A stretch of 64,000 nucleotides of DNA from Cupriavidus sp. AU9028 (lineage in GTDB: Bacteria; Pseudomonadota; Gammaproteobacteria; Burkholderiales; Burkholderiaceae): the NCBI RefSeq assembly GCF_019795295.1, contig NZ_JAIMCG010000013.1, positions 62,001-126,000 of the forward strand, given 5' to 3'. This document shows, piece by piece, positions 35,038-42,722 of this stretch. Below the pieces are notes generated by a model. That model saw only the letters and a list, made by a program, of their open reading frames with translations, was not told the origin of the DNA and searched no databases. The translations under genes and the position numbers were made by a program. Every line of letters begins with the position of its first letter. The stretch's first letter is position 1.

Positions 35038-35066
35038 ACTATAAAAGAATCGCTTTCCACCCGCAA
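35038..35066 (-). promoter_or_regulatory. Promoter of gltBD
   Basis: The minus strand carries TTGCGG (35061-35066), a 17-base spacer, and TATAGT (35038-35043). The start would be near 35031, giving a leader of about 146 bases before the gltB GTG. Confidence 0.6.
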
Positions 35067-35191
35067 AAATATTAAATGGGGTCAGATAACATTAACTCAT
35101 GCCCTCTTTTGGTGATGGTTTTTAATTGGGGACAGATTACTAGCGGCACCAACTTGGGGCATGAGAAGGCACCTCGTCGCTAGCTCCCGGT

Positions 35192-35902
35192 TCAGCCAGC
35201 AGACTCTTCGCTCGTTCTTGCCGCCCGCGGGCGACCCTTCGGCAACGGCTTGACGCGACGCTCGGCAAGCCGCTCCAGACGAATCAGGAACGCTTCGTCG
35301 CCAAGCGGCCAGCCGCTGTGCGCGTGCTCCCGCAAGGTCGCCAGCGTGCGCTGCGACAGCCCTTCCGCCGCCAGGGACTGGTAACGCGATTGGCGCTCGA
35401 AAGGCGTGTTGCCGAGCGCCCAGTAGACGGAGTGGTCGCTCACAACCGGACTCGACTCCAGGCCACAATGATGCCGGTGGGTGGACCAGGGATCGCGGTC
35501 GGGAGTGTTGACTTCGGCATCGCGCACGGCGTTGCCCTCGACGTAGAGCATGGCCGGCAGCAGCCAGGTATCGGCATCGATCACCGCGGAGCGGAAGCGC
35601 CCTTCCCACAGCGTGCCGGTACGCCCGGCCTTGCGGTTGAAGTAGCGGCCGTAGCGCCGGCCGATGGCCTGCATGGTCAGGCTCAGCGAGTCGGGCTGCT
35701 TCGGTGTGACGAGCAGATGGATATGCGTAGGCCGCAGCCCGTAGGCGTGTACGGCCAGACCGTGCTCCCGCGATGCCATGCGCAGGCAGTCGAGATAGAA
35801 GCGATAGTCTTCAGGGTCCGCGAAGACAGGCTGGCGGTTGTTGCCCCTCTGCAACACGAGGGCGGGAAGATCGATGGGGGAAAAGCGCGGGAGGCGAGCC
35901 AT
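35192..35902 (-). CDS. REP-associated tyrosine transposase (RAYT, Y1 HUH family)
   Basis: 236-residue single-strand DNA transposase related to IS200/IS605 TnpA. The HUH motif is His60-Ile61-His62 in RPTHIHLLVTP; the nucleophilic tyrosine is expected in GRRYGRYFNRK (Tyr84 or Tyr87). The N-terminus ARLPRFSPIDLPALVLQRGNNR and the GTLWEGRFRSAVID segment are typical of RAYTs. A basic C-terminal tail follows. Such proteins act on REP hairpins and are usually domesticated rather than freely mobile. It is inserted between gltB and dgt. Confidence 0.92.
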   Translation of the reverse strand: MARLPRFSPIDLPALVLQRGNNRQPVFADPEDYRFYLDCLRMASREHGLAVHAYGLRPTHIHLLVTPKQPDSLSLTMQAIGRRYGRYFNRKAGRTGTLWEGRFRSAVIDADTWLLPAMLYVEGNAVRDAEVNTPDRDPWSTHRHHCGLESSPVVSDHSVYWALGNTPFERQSRYQSLAAEGLSQRTLATLREHAHSGWPLGDEAFLIRLERLAERRVKPLPKGRPRAARTSEESAG

Positions 35903-35943
35903 GGAGCGTCCTTCACGGAACAGGCCGCCATGATAGCCTGATC

Positions 35944-35965
35944 CGTCCCCATTTTCTCGGGGACG
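35944..35965. repeat. REP-like hairpin at the right end of the RAYT element
   Basis: CGTCCCC (35944-35950) pairs with GGGGACG (35959-35965) around an 8-base AT-rich loop. It lies between the transposase start and the dgt stop codon and may also end dgt transcripts. Confidence 0.6.
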
Positions 35966-35974
35966 GGCGCTGGG

Positions 35975-37114
35975 CTAGTTCTGCTCGCCGACGGCGAACA
36001 TCCGGCGGTGCTCGCGAATGGCGTAGCGATCGGTCATCCCGGCGATGTAGTGCGCGATCAGGCGCGCCTGATCTGGCCCGCCCACACTGGCCTGATACTG
36101 TGGCGGCAGCAGCCGGGGATCGTCGCTGAAGGCGGCGAACAGGTCCGAAATGATGCGCTGCGCCTTGGCCGACATGCGCATCACCAGATAATGTCGGTAC
36201 AGGTGCTGGAACAGGAAGCGCTTGAGGGTCTGCGCCTCCTGCCGGATCGGCTCGCTGAAGGCAACCAGCGGCCGCGCCTCCCGAACCTCGTCGACATTGC
36301 GGGGGCCGGCCTCGGCGATATTGCGGCTGGTGGTGTCGATCAGGTCGACGATCAGCGTGTTGATCATCCGCCGGACCGTTTCGTTGATCAGCCGGCGTCC
36401 GCCGATACCGGGGAAGGCCGCCTCCACCTCGGCGCGATGCCGCTCCCACATCGGCACCTGCTGCATCTGCTCCAGCGTCAGCAGGCCGGAGCGCAGGCCA
36501 TCGTCGATATCGTGATTGTTGTAGGCGATCTCGTCGGCCAGATTGGCCAGCTGCGCCTCCAGCGAGGGCTGCGTACCTTCCAGGAAGCGCTTGCCCAGCG
36601 GACCCAGCGCGGCGGCGTTGGCGCGCGAGCAATGCTTGAGAATCCCCTCGCGCGTCTCGAAGGTCAGGTTCAGCCCGTCGAAGCCGCCGTAGCGCTCCTC
36701 CAGCTGATCGACCACCAGCAGGCTTTGCAGATTGTGCTCGAAGCCGCCGTGCTCCTTCATGCAGGCGTTCAGCGCGTCCTGCCCCGCGTGGCCGAACGGC
36801 GTATGGCCCAGATCGTGCGCCAGCGAAATCGCCTCGACCAGATCCTCGTTCAGGCGCAGCTGGCGTGCGATCGAGCGGGCGATCTGCGCCACCTCCAGGC
36901 TGTGCGTCAGCCGCGTGCGGAACAGATCGCCCTCGTGGTTGACGAACACCTGGGTCTTGTACTCCAGCCGGCGGAAGGCGGTGCTGTGGATCACGCGGTC
37001 ACGGTCGCGCTGGAATTCGCTGCGGGAGGTCGAAGCCGGCTCGGCATGCAGCCGTCCACGGCTCTGGGACGCGTGCGAGGCATAGGGAGCGAGATGGCTT
37101 TCGAGGTCGGGCAT
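35975..37114 (-). CDS. dgt: Deoxyguanosinetriphosphate triphosphohydrolase-like protein
   Basis: HD-domain dNTP triphosphohydrolase of the Dgt type 2 group, releasing deoxynucleoside and triphosphate. 379 residues: [15 protein letters not shown], the first metal His in [17 protein letters not shown] motif [16 protein letters not shown], and later [15 protein letters not shown]. The ATG at 37112-37114 ([11 protein letters not shown]) is chosen; an upstream TTG at 37192 would translate an 18-bp tandem repeat and is unlikely. It follows aroB, completing the aroK-aroB-dgt order. Confidence 0.93.
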   Translation of the reverse strand: MPDLESHLAPYASHASQSRGRLHAEPASTSRSEFQRDRDRVIHSTAFRRLEYKTQVFVNHEGDLFRTRLTHSLEVAQIARSIARQLRLNEDLVEAISLAHDLGHTPFGHAGQDALNACMKEHGGFEHNLQSLLVVDQLEERYGGFDGLNLTFETREGILKHCSRANAAALGPLGKRFLEGTQPSLEAQLANLADEIAYNNHDIDDGLRSGLLTLEQMQQVPMWERHRAEVEAAFPGIGGRRLINETVRRMINTLIVDLIDTTSRNIAEAGPRNVDEVREARPLVAFSEPIRQEAQTLKRFLFQHLYRHYLVMRMSAKAQRIISDLFAAFSDDPRLLPPQYQASVGGPDQARLIAHYIAGMTDRYAIREHRRMFAVGEQN

Positions 37115-37160
37115 GCGCAATTCCAGGGTCGGGTTCGCTAGCGGTGAAACAGCCGAACGG

Positions 37161-37206
37161 TCAAACGGTATCAAACAGTCAAACGGTATCAAACAGTCAA
37201 ACGGTC
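37161..37206. repeat. Tandem 18-bp repeat between aroB and dgt
   Basis: Two exact copies of TCAAACGGTATCAAACAG (37161-37178, 37179-37196) and a partial third (37197-37206). Each unit is itself two related halves. The tract is AT-richer than its surroundings and lies 47 bases upstream of the dgt ATG. Confidence 0.85.
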
Positions 37207-37250
37207 ACGATTGGCGAAACGCTGCAATCGGGTCGGGCTGGCTACCGTCC

Positions 37251-38357
37251 TCAGGCGACCGGATTCTCCGTTGGCGGCCGCAGCACGGCATGGCGCAGCG
37301 TCGCCCGCAGGTCGGCGTCCGGCACGCTGGTGATCAGCGCCTCGCCGAGCTTGCGCAGCAGGATAAAGCGGATCTCGCCGGCCTCGGCCTTCTTGTCCAC
37401 CTTCATCAGTTCGATATAGCGGTCGACGCCCAGGTCGGGGGCCACTACCGGCAGCATCGCCGCCGACACCAGCCGCTCGATGCGCGCCCGCGTCTGGACG
37501 TCGATGAAGCCCAGCCGCTGGGACAGGTCCGCCGCCATCACCATGCCGCAACCTACCGCTTCGCCGTGCAGCCATTCGCCGTAGCCCATGCCGGCCTCGA
37601 TCGCGTGGCCGAAGGTGTGGCCGAAGTTCAGCGTCGCGCGGATGCCGCCCTCGCGCTCGTCCTGCGCCACCACGCCGGCCTTGATTTCGCACGAGCGGCG
37701 CACCGCCTCGGCCATGGCCGCGGTGTCGCAATCGTTCAGCGCGCGGATATTGGCCTCGATCCAGCCGAAGTACGCAGCGTCGGCGATCGCTCCGTGCTTG
37801 ATCACCTCGGCCAGCCCCGCTGCCAGTTCGCGCGGGGGCAGCGTCTTCAGCGTGCCGATGTCGGCGAGCACCGCCTGCGGCTGGTGGAACGCGCCGATCA
37901 TGTTCTTGCCCAGCGGGTGGTTGATGCCGGTCTTGCCACCCACCGACGAATCGACCTGGGCCAGCAGCGTGGTCGGCATCTGCACGAACGGCACGCCGCG
38001 CATGTAGCAGGCCGCGGCAAACCCGGTCATGTCGCCCACCACGCCGCCGCCCAGCGCGATCAGCGTGGTCTTGCGGTCTGCCCCCGCCGCCAGCAGCGCA
38101 TCGAAGATCAGGTTCAGCGTTTCCCAGTGCTTGAAGGACTCGCCATCGGGCAGCGTCACGGTGCGCACGCGCTTGCCAAGGCTGGCCAGCGTCGCCTCCA
38201 CGCGCGGGGCGTAGAGCGGACCGACCGTCTCGTTGGTCACGACGACGGCATGGCTGCCGCGCACGTGCGGCGCGAGCAGGTCGGCGCGGTCGAGCAGTCC
38301 CTCGCCGATATGAATGGGATAGCTGCGCTCGCCGAGCGCGACTTCAAGCGTGATCAT
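37251..38357 (-). CDS. aroB: 3-dehydroquinate synthase
   Basis: Second step of the shikimate pathway: NAD- and metal-dependent conversion of DAHP to 3-dehydroquinate. 368 residues: [16 protein letters not shown]-binding [35 protein letters not shown], and metal-ligand histidines in [11 protein letters not shown] and [10 protein letters not shown]. Its start overlaps the aroK 3' end by 14 bases, so the two are coupled. Confidence 0.97.
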   Translation of the reverse strand: MITLEVALGERSYPIHIGEGLLDRADLLAPHVRGSHAVVVTNETVGPLYAPRVEATLASLGKRVRTVTLPDGESFKHWETLNLIFDALLAAGADRKTTLIALGGGVVGDMTGFAAACYMRGVPFVQMPTTLLAQVDSSVGGKTGINHPLGKNMIGAFHQPQAVLADIGTLKTLPPRELAAGLAEVIKHGAIADAAYFGWIEANIRALNDCDTAAMAEAVRRSCEIKAGVVAQDEREGGIRATLNFGHTFGHAIEAGMGYGEWLHGEAVGCGMVMAADLSQRLGFIDVQTRARIERLVSAAMLPVVAPDLGVDRYIELMKVDKKAEAGEIRFILLRKLGEALITSVPDADLRATLRHAVLRPPTENPVA

Positions 38358-39072
38358 CGGAATCCGGGCAAGACGGTGAAGGTTGGGTGGGAGCGGACGA
38401 GGATTGCGCGGAAGGTGCCGGGGAAGGTGCCGCGGAATGCCGGGCCGGGCCGCGCCGGTCGCCGCCGGGCTGACCCGCCAGCGGAAAGCCGGCCATCTCC
38501 AGCTGCATCAGCACCATGTTGGCAAGCTGGGCGACAGTGGGGCGGCCGGTCTCGATGACGAAGTCCGCCACCTGCCGGTACAGCGGATCGCGCTGCTGGT
38601 ACAGCGCTTCCAGCCGCGCCTTCGGATCCTCGGTCTGCAGCAGCGGCCGGTTGCGGTCGTGCCGGGTACGCAGCCACAGGTCGTGCGCGCTGGCGCGCAG
38701 ATAGACCACCGTGCCGCGCGCCTTCAACCGGTCGCGGTTGCCGGGCCGCAGTACGGCGCCGCCACCGGTCGCGAGCACGATGCCCCTGCGGCCTGTCAGC
38801 TCGTCGATCATCTGCGCCTCGCGCTCGCGGAAGCCCTCTTCGCCCTCGTGCTCGAAGATGATCGGAATCCGCACGCCGCAGCGCTCCTCGATTTCATGGT
38901 CGGAGTCGAAGAAGGGATAGCCCAGCCGCCGCGCCACGGCGCGTCCCACGGTGGTCTTGCCGGCCCCCATCAGGCCGACGAAGAAGAGGTTGGGGCGAGA
39001 TTCGCTCACGTTGGGCTGGCCGCTGCCGCACGACAGCATCGGCAACGGATCGGAGGGTGGTAACGGCATCAT
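38344..39072 (-). CDS. aroK: Shikimate kinase
   Basis: Fifth step of the shikimate pathway: ATP-dependent phosphorylation of shikimate. Walker [24 protein letters not shown], the shikimate-binding [15 protein letters not shown] and lid [10 protein letters not shown] are present. The kinase core begins at [14 protein letters not shown]; the N-terminus is uncertain. ATG 39072 (242 residues) is used, but ATG codons nearer the core and a GTG directly before SESRP are possible. A Ser/Pro-rich C-terminal tail of about 45 residues is beyond the normal kinase length and overlaps aroB. Confidence 0.93.
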   Translation of the reverse strand: MMPLPPSDPLPMLSCGSGQPNVSESRPNLFFVGLMGAGKTTVGRAVARRLGYPFFDSDHEIEERCGVRIPIIFEHEGEEGFREREAQMIDELTGRRGIVLATGGGAVLRPGNRDRLKARGTVVYLRASAHDLWLRTRHDRNRPLLQTEDPKARLEALYQQRDPLYRQVADFVIETGRPTVAQLANMVLMQLEMAGFPLAGQPGGDRRGPARHSAAPSPAPSAQSSSAPTQPSPSCPDSDDHA

Positions 39073-39214
39073 CTTCGTCTGTCGGGACCGATGGGGCAAG
39101 CGATGCCGCCGCTGCCATCCTGGGTCTGCGGCCCTGGGCGACGCTGCCTTCATCTCGGTCAAGCCCGTCAGTCTACTGCATCGATCCCACCGGCAGCGAT
39201 TGCACGCGCCAGCG

Positions 39215-40750
39215 TCACGGCTCGAGGATGCTGGGCGTCAGGAACATCAGCAGCTCGGTGCGATCGTCCACCTTTGCTTGCCCGCGAAACAGGCGGCCGA
39301 TGCCGGGCAGGTCGCCCAGCCCCGGTACGCGCGTCACGTCCGTGCGCCGCGTCTGCGTATAGATGCCGCCGAGCACCACCGTGCCGCCGTTTTCCACCAG
39401 CACCTGCGTCTGCACATGCTTGGTGTCGATGGCAAACCCCTGCGTGGTCTGGATACCGACGCTGTCCTTGCTGATATCCACGTCCATCAGCACATGGCCC
39501 TCGGGCGTAATCATCGGCGTCACCTCCAGCCGCAGGTTCGCCTTGCGGAACTGCACGGATGTCGCGCCGCTCGCGCTGGCGGACTGGTAAGGCAGTTCCG
39601 TACCCTGCTCGATCAGCGCGCGCGCATGGTCGGCGGTGACCACTCGCGGCGTGGACAGGATGCGCCCCTCGCCGTCCGCCTCCAGTGCGGACAGCTCCAG
39701 CGCCAGCAGCCGCCCCGCCGCCCGGCTGAACAGGCTGACCGCGATACTGGCCGGCGCCACGCCGCGCAGCGCCCCTGCCGGCATGCTGAACAGCGCGTGC
39801 TCGGCATCGGCATTCTCCGCCGCGGCGGCCGGCACCCTGGGCAGTGCGCTGCCATAGCGGCTTGCCACCGCCGATTGCCCCTGCCGGCTGGCAAAGCCCA
39901 GCTTGACGCCCAGATTCCGGCTGAAGGTGTCGTCCGCCTCCACTACCTTTGCCTCGATCAGCACCTGCCGGGCCGGAATATCGATGGTCGACAGCAGCGC
40001 CCGCACCGCGTCGAGGCGCTCCGGCAGGTCGGAGACAATCAGCTGGTTGGTCCGGGAATCCGCCGTCACGCTGCCCCGCCACGACAGCAGGCGCGATGCC
40101 CCGTCCGCGCCGGGCTCGCCCGTCGCGTGCAACACCGACGGCGTCTGCTCCGGCGTGTCGCCCGCCTGCCCTTGCGCCTCCGTCGCGCCCGCAGCGGTAC
40201 CGGCCGCAAGCGCCGACCGGCCAGCCGGCCATGACGCGGCCGCTGGCAGCTGTGCCAACGCGCCCCCTCGGGCGGCCGGTCGCGAATTGCCCCTCAGCAT
40301 GCCGTGCACCTGCTCCGCCTTAGCGTAGTTGAGCCGGAACACCTCCGTGCGCACCGGCTCCAGCGCGGCCCGCCGTTGCCAGTCCTGCAGCGCCTGACGC
40401 TCCTTCTCGGCGATCTCCGCGCGCGGGGCGATCCACAGCACGTTGCCCTCCCTGCGCGAGGCGAGGCCCGCCGCATCGAGCACCACCTGCAGGGCCTGGG
40501 GCCAGGGCACGTCCTTGAGCCGCAGCGTCAGTTCTCCCCGCACGCTATCGCTGGCGATGATGTTCAGGCCGGTGAAGTCGCCGAATACCGGCAGCAGCTG
40601 GCGCACGCCGACGCCGGTGAAATCGAGGGAGATGCGCCGCTGTGGCGCATCGGCGGGCAGATCGTCCGTTGCGGCCACGGCCGGCGCGAGCGTGACCAGC
40701 GGACCCAGGGCGAGCAGGAGCGCCAGCCTCGGCAGCGATGCGGTCCTCAT
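39215..40750 (-). CDS. pilQ: Type IV pilus / competence secretin PilQ, short form
   Basis: Outer-membrane secretin ring for pilus passage or DNA uptake. 511 residues: Sec signal (about 1-25), an STN/N0 domain (about 35-110: [28 protein letters not shown]), one N1/KH-like secretin_N domain interrupted by an Ala/Gly/Gln-rich insert (about 155-225), and the secretin barrel with [33 protein letters not shown] and the C-terminal [15 protein letters not shown] and [15 protein letters not shown]. The signal runs almost directly into STN, leaving no room for the AMIN domains usual in PilQ; this resembles HofQ/ComE. The start overlaps the pilO-pilP stop by four bases. Confidence 0.92.
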   Translation of the reverse strand: MRTASLPRLALLLALGPLVTLAPAVAATDDLPADAPQRRISLDFTGVGVRQLLPVFGDFTGLNIIASDSVRGELTLRLKDVPWPQALQVVLDAAGLASRREGNVLWIAPRAEIAEKERQALQDWQRRAALEPVRTEVFRLNYAKAEQVHGMLRGNSRPAARGGALAQLPAAASWPAGRSALAAGTAAGATEAQGQAGDTPEQTPSVLHATGEPGADGASRLLSWRGSVTADSRTNQLIVSDLPERLDAVRALLSTIDIPARQVLIEAKVVEADDTFSRNLGVKLGFASRQGQSAVASRYGSALPRVPAAAAENADAEHALFSMPAGALRGVAPASIAVSLFSRAAGRLLALELSALEADGEGRILSTPRVVTADHARALIEQGTELPYQSASASGATSVQFRKANLRLEVTPMITPEGHVLMDVDISKDSVGIQTTQGFAIDTKHVQTQVLVENGGTVVLGGIYTQTRRTDVTRVPGLGDLPGIGRLFRGQAKVDDRTELLMFLTPSILEP

Positions 40751-41655
40751 GCCGGCCCCTGCTGCCGGGTCACCCGACTGGCCGATCCGCGCCGGCCCGC
40801 ATGCCCCTCCGGCACACAGAGTTCGACTTGCCGCGCCTCGATGCGGCACAGCCGGGTTCCCTGCCGGTCCAGCTGCTGCCCGGCCCTGGCAAGGAAGAGC
40901 TCGCCCTGCGCACTCAGCAGCGCCGCCGCGTCCCGGCCGGAGCGGATGGTGCCGTGCAGCTGCAACGCTTCGACGGCGATCTCGCCGGGCAGCGACCGCC
41001 GCTCAGCCGCCCGCTGCCGATCGCCGGCCAGCAGGTCCGGAATGGGACCCGCTGCAGGCGCCCCCAGCCGCGCCCATGCCGCTGGCAGCGGCGGCACCAT
41101 CGACCCCACGGGCGCGCCATCCAGGTACGCCTGCAGGCGTACGCTCAGACGTGCCATCCCGTCGGCCCCGGTCGAGGCGAGTTCAAAGCGGTCGATCGCC
41201 GTCACGCCGGGCAGCGTCGGGACCCGCGCGATCCATTGCACGATGGCCGGAAATCGGCCGGCAAGCTGCATCGCCAGGCCGACCGGTGCGCCGGACCCGG
41301 ACGCGCCCATGCCGAGCGGGCGCAGCGACTCCACCGCTACCGATGCGCTGGCCGCACCGGGCAAGGCAAGCAGCAGCGCCTGAACCGGATACGGTTGCCA
41401 TTCCCGCTCAAGCTCCGCCACGCGCCGGCGCACGGCCTCATCCCTCTGGCGCAGGCTGGCGAGCTCGGCGGCCGCCGCGCCGGCCTGCAGCATTGCGTGA
41501 TGCAGCGCCGCGGTGCGCGCCTCCTCTCGCCGCAGCGCCTGCCATGCCGGCCCACAATGCCAGTGCCATGCCGCGGCCCCGGTCAGCATGACCATGGCAA
41601 TGGCCACGGCGCCGGCCAGCATGGGCGGCCGCTCTCCCGCGCGTTCAGTTGTCAT
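40747..41655 (-). CDS. PilO-PilP fusion protein of the pilus alignment complex
   Basis: 302-residue inner-membrane protein. The N-terminal part has one membrane helix (about 13-32), a coiled coil (about 40-85) and a PilO-like periplasmic domain (about 90-200). After a Pro-rich linker the C-terminal part (about 225-290: GPIPDLLAGDRQ ... LQLHGTIRSGRDAAALLSAQ ... CRIEARQVELC) reads as a PilP-type domain, without the separate lipoprotein signal that free PilP carries. The gene overlaps pilN by 11 bases and pilQ by four. In most relatives PilO and PilP are separate; the assignment of the two halves rests on pattern and gene order, not on a search. Confidence 0.75.
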   Translation of the reverse strand: MTTERAGERPPMLAGAVAIAMVMLTGAAAWHWHCGPAWQALRREEARTAALHHAMLQAGAAAAELASLRQRDEAVRRRVAELEREWQPYPVQALLLALPGAASASVAVESLRPLGMGASGSGAPVGLAMQLAGRFPAIVQWIARVPTLPGVTAIDRFELASTGADGMARLSVRLQAYLDGAPVGSMVPPLPAAWARLGAPAAGPIPDLLAGDRQRAAERRSLPGEIAVEALQLHGTIRSGRDAAALLSAQGELFLARAGQQLDRQGTRLCRIEARQVELCVPEGHAGRRGSASRVTRQQGPA

Positions 41656-42373
41656 GCGGCCCCGGCAGCAGCGCCAGCCCGGCAATCCGCACCGTAAATG
41701 CCGTGGAGGCGCCGCCCGCGGGCCGCTCGTCCGCCGCGTGCGATTCCTCCAGCGTCGCCCCGAGGCCCGGCTGGCCCGGGAGCCCCCGCAGCGCCGCGAG
41801 CCACTGCGCGACCTGCCGCTGGGACGCCGCCACGCCATGCACCTGCAGCGTCTCGCCCACCTGCCGCATCCGTGTCACCGTCAACCGCTCCGGCGCCGCC
41901 TGCGCCATGCTCGTCAACTGGCCTGCCAGCACGCCGGCCTGGTCCCGCAGCGTGCGCAGCATCGATTCGCGTTGCTCGAGCGCGGCGATACGCTGCTGGA
42001 GCATCGCCGCCGCCCCGCCGCGTTGCCGCAGTCCGTGCAGACGCTCGCGCAACGGGGCGTTACGCAATTGCGCCGCCTCGAGCTGCCGCGCCAGCGCGAC
42101 CGACGCGAGCAGCGCCCCCGCAAGCGCCAACGCCGTGCCCATGGCGCCGGCGAGCAGAAGCCGCCACGCCACCCGCCGCCGGCGCGCGGCCAGGTCGGCT
42201 CGATAGCGCAGGACCAGCGCCTCGTCGCTGCCTTCCCTCGTTGCCGGCGGCTCCCGATCCGACGGCAGCGCAAGGTCCGGCCAGACCGCCGCCTGCCGCT
42301 CCGCCTCACAGTTGGGCGCCCAGATCGGCCGGCCGAACGCCCTGCCCGCGACTGACCACCATGCATCCGTCAT
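41645..42373 (-). CDS. pilN: PilN-like inner-membrane protein of the pilus alignment complex
   Basis: 242 residues: a polar cytoplasmic N-terminus (about 1-68), one membrane helix (about 69-93), a coiled coil (about 95-140) and a periplasmic ferredoxin-like region (ERLTVTRMRQVGETLQVHGVAASQRQVAQWL). The INLLP motif by which PilN normally binds PilM is not recognisable. GGGGAGAG lies before the ATG. It is the first gene of the pilN-pilOP-pilQ-aroK-aroB run; no pilM precedes it. Confidence 0.8.
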   Translation of the reverse strand: MTDAWWSVAGRAFGRPIWAPNCEAERQAAVWPDLALPSDREPPATREGSDEALVLRYRADLAARRRRVAWRLLLAGAMGTALALAGALLASVALARQLEAAQLRNAPLRERLHGLRQRGGAAAMLQQRIAALEQRESMLRTLRDQAGVLAGQLTSMAQAAPERLTVTRMRQVGETLQVHGVAASQRQVAQWLAALRGLPGQPGLGATLEESHAADERPAGGASTAFTVRIAGLALLPGPHDN

Positions 42374-42722
42374 CGGCTCTCCCCTGATTGAACTCGGCAG
42401 TCCCGGGCCGCTCTAAGCGGGGCGTCCACCGGGAGGAGCAAGGTCCGCCCGACGTCATCCGGGCCGCGCCCTTTCCCGGGTCCTCACCCCTGCCGCGACC
42501 GCTACCGCTTCATTCTCCATGCCGCCCGCCCACCGGCAATGAGACAGGCACCCGGTTCTCAGATGCGCGCACGCATGAGGCGGCTGGCACGCCACCGCAC
42601 CTGCCCGAGGGCGCGCAGCCTTACAACTTGTAACAGCGCCCCGGCGCAATGTGCGGTCGGCCACCCCGGTATGCCGGCGGACCGGGCGATATAATCCGGG
42701 CACTCCAATCTAGGTATTTCCC
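42374..42722 (+). promoter_or_regulatory. Divergent gap where pilM would be expected; PBP1a promoter
   Basis: No gene or pilM remnant could be recognised. TATAAT on the plus strand at 42690-42695 is a good -10 box for the PBP1a gene (start 42723); no -35 stands out. The rest is GC-rich without features. Confidence 0.5.

Larger units (their letters stand above)
35075..35966. mobile_element. REP-associated transposase element with inverted end motifs
   Basis: A transposase gene is bracketed by related motifs in opposite orientation: on the left AATGGGGTCAGATAAC (35075-35090) and AATTGGGGACAGATTAC (35124-35140); on the right, read on the minus strand, AAATGGGGACGGATCAG (about 35954-35938) inside a hairpin. 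The arrangement suits a single-copy RAYT locus. Boundaries are approximate. Confidence 0.65.

Noticed and set aside
37115-37192. Longer Dgt product starting at TTG 37192
   Set aside because: It would translate the 18-bp repeat tract; the ATG at 37114 matches where the family begins.
42374-42722. pilM remnant
   Set aside because: Translations of this gap on both strands gave no actin-like motif or PilM-like segment.
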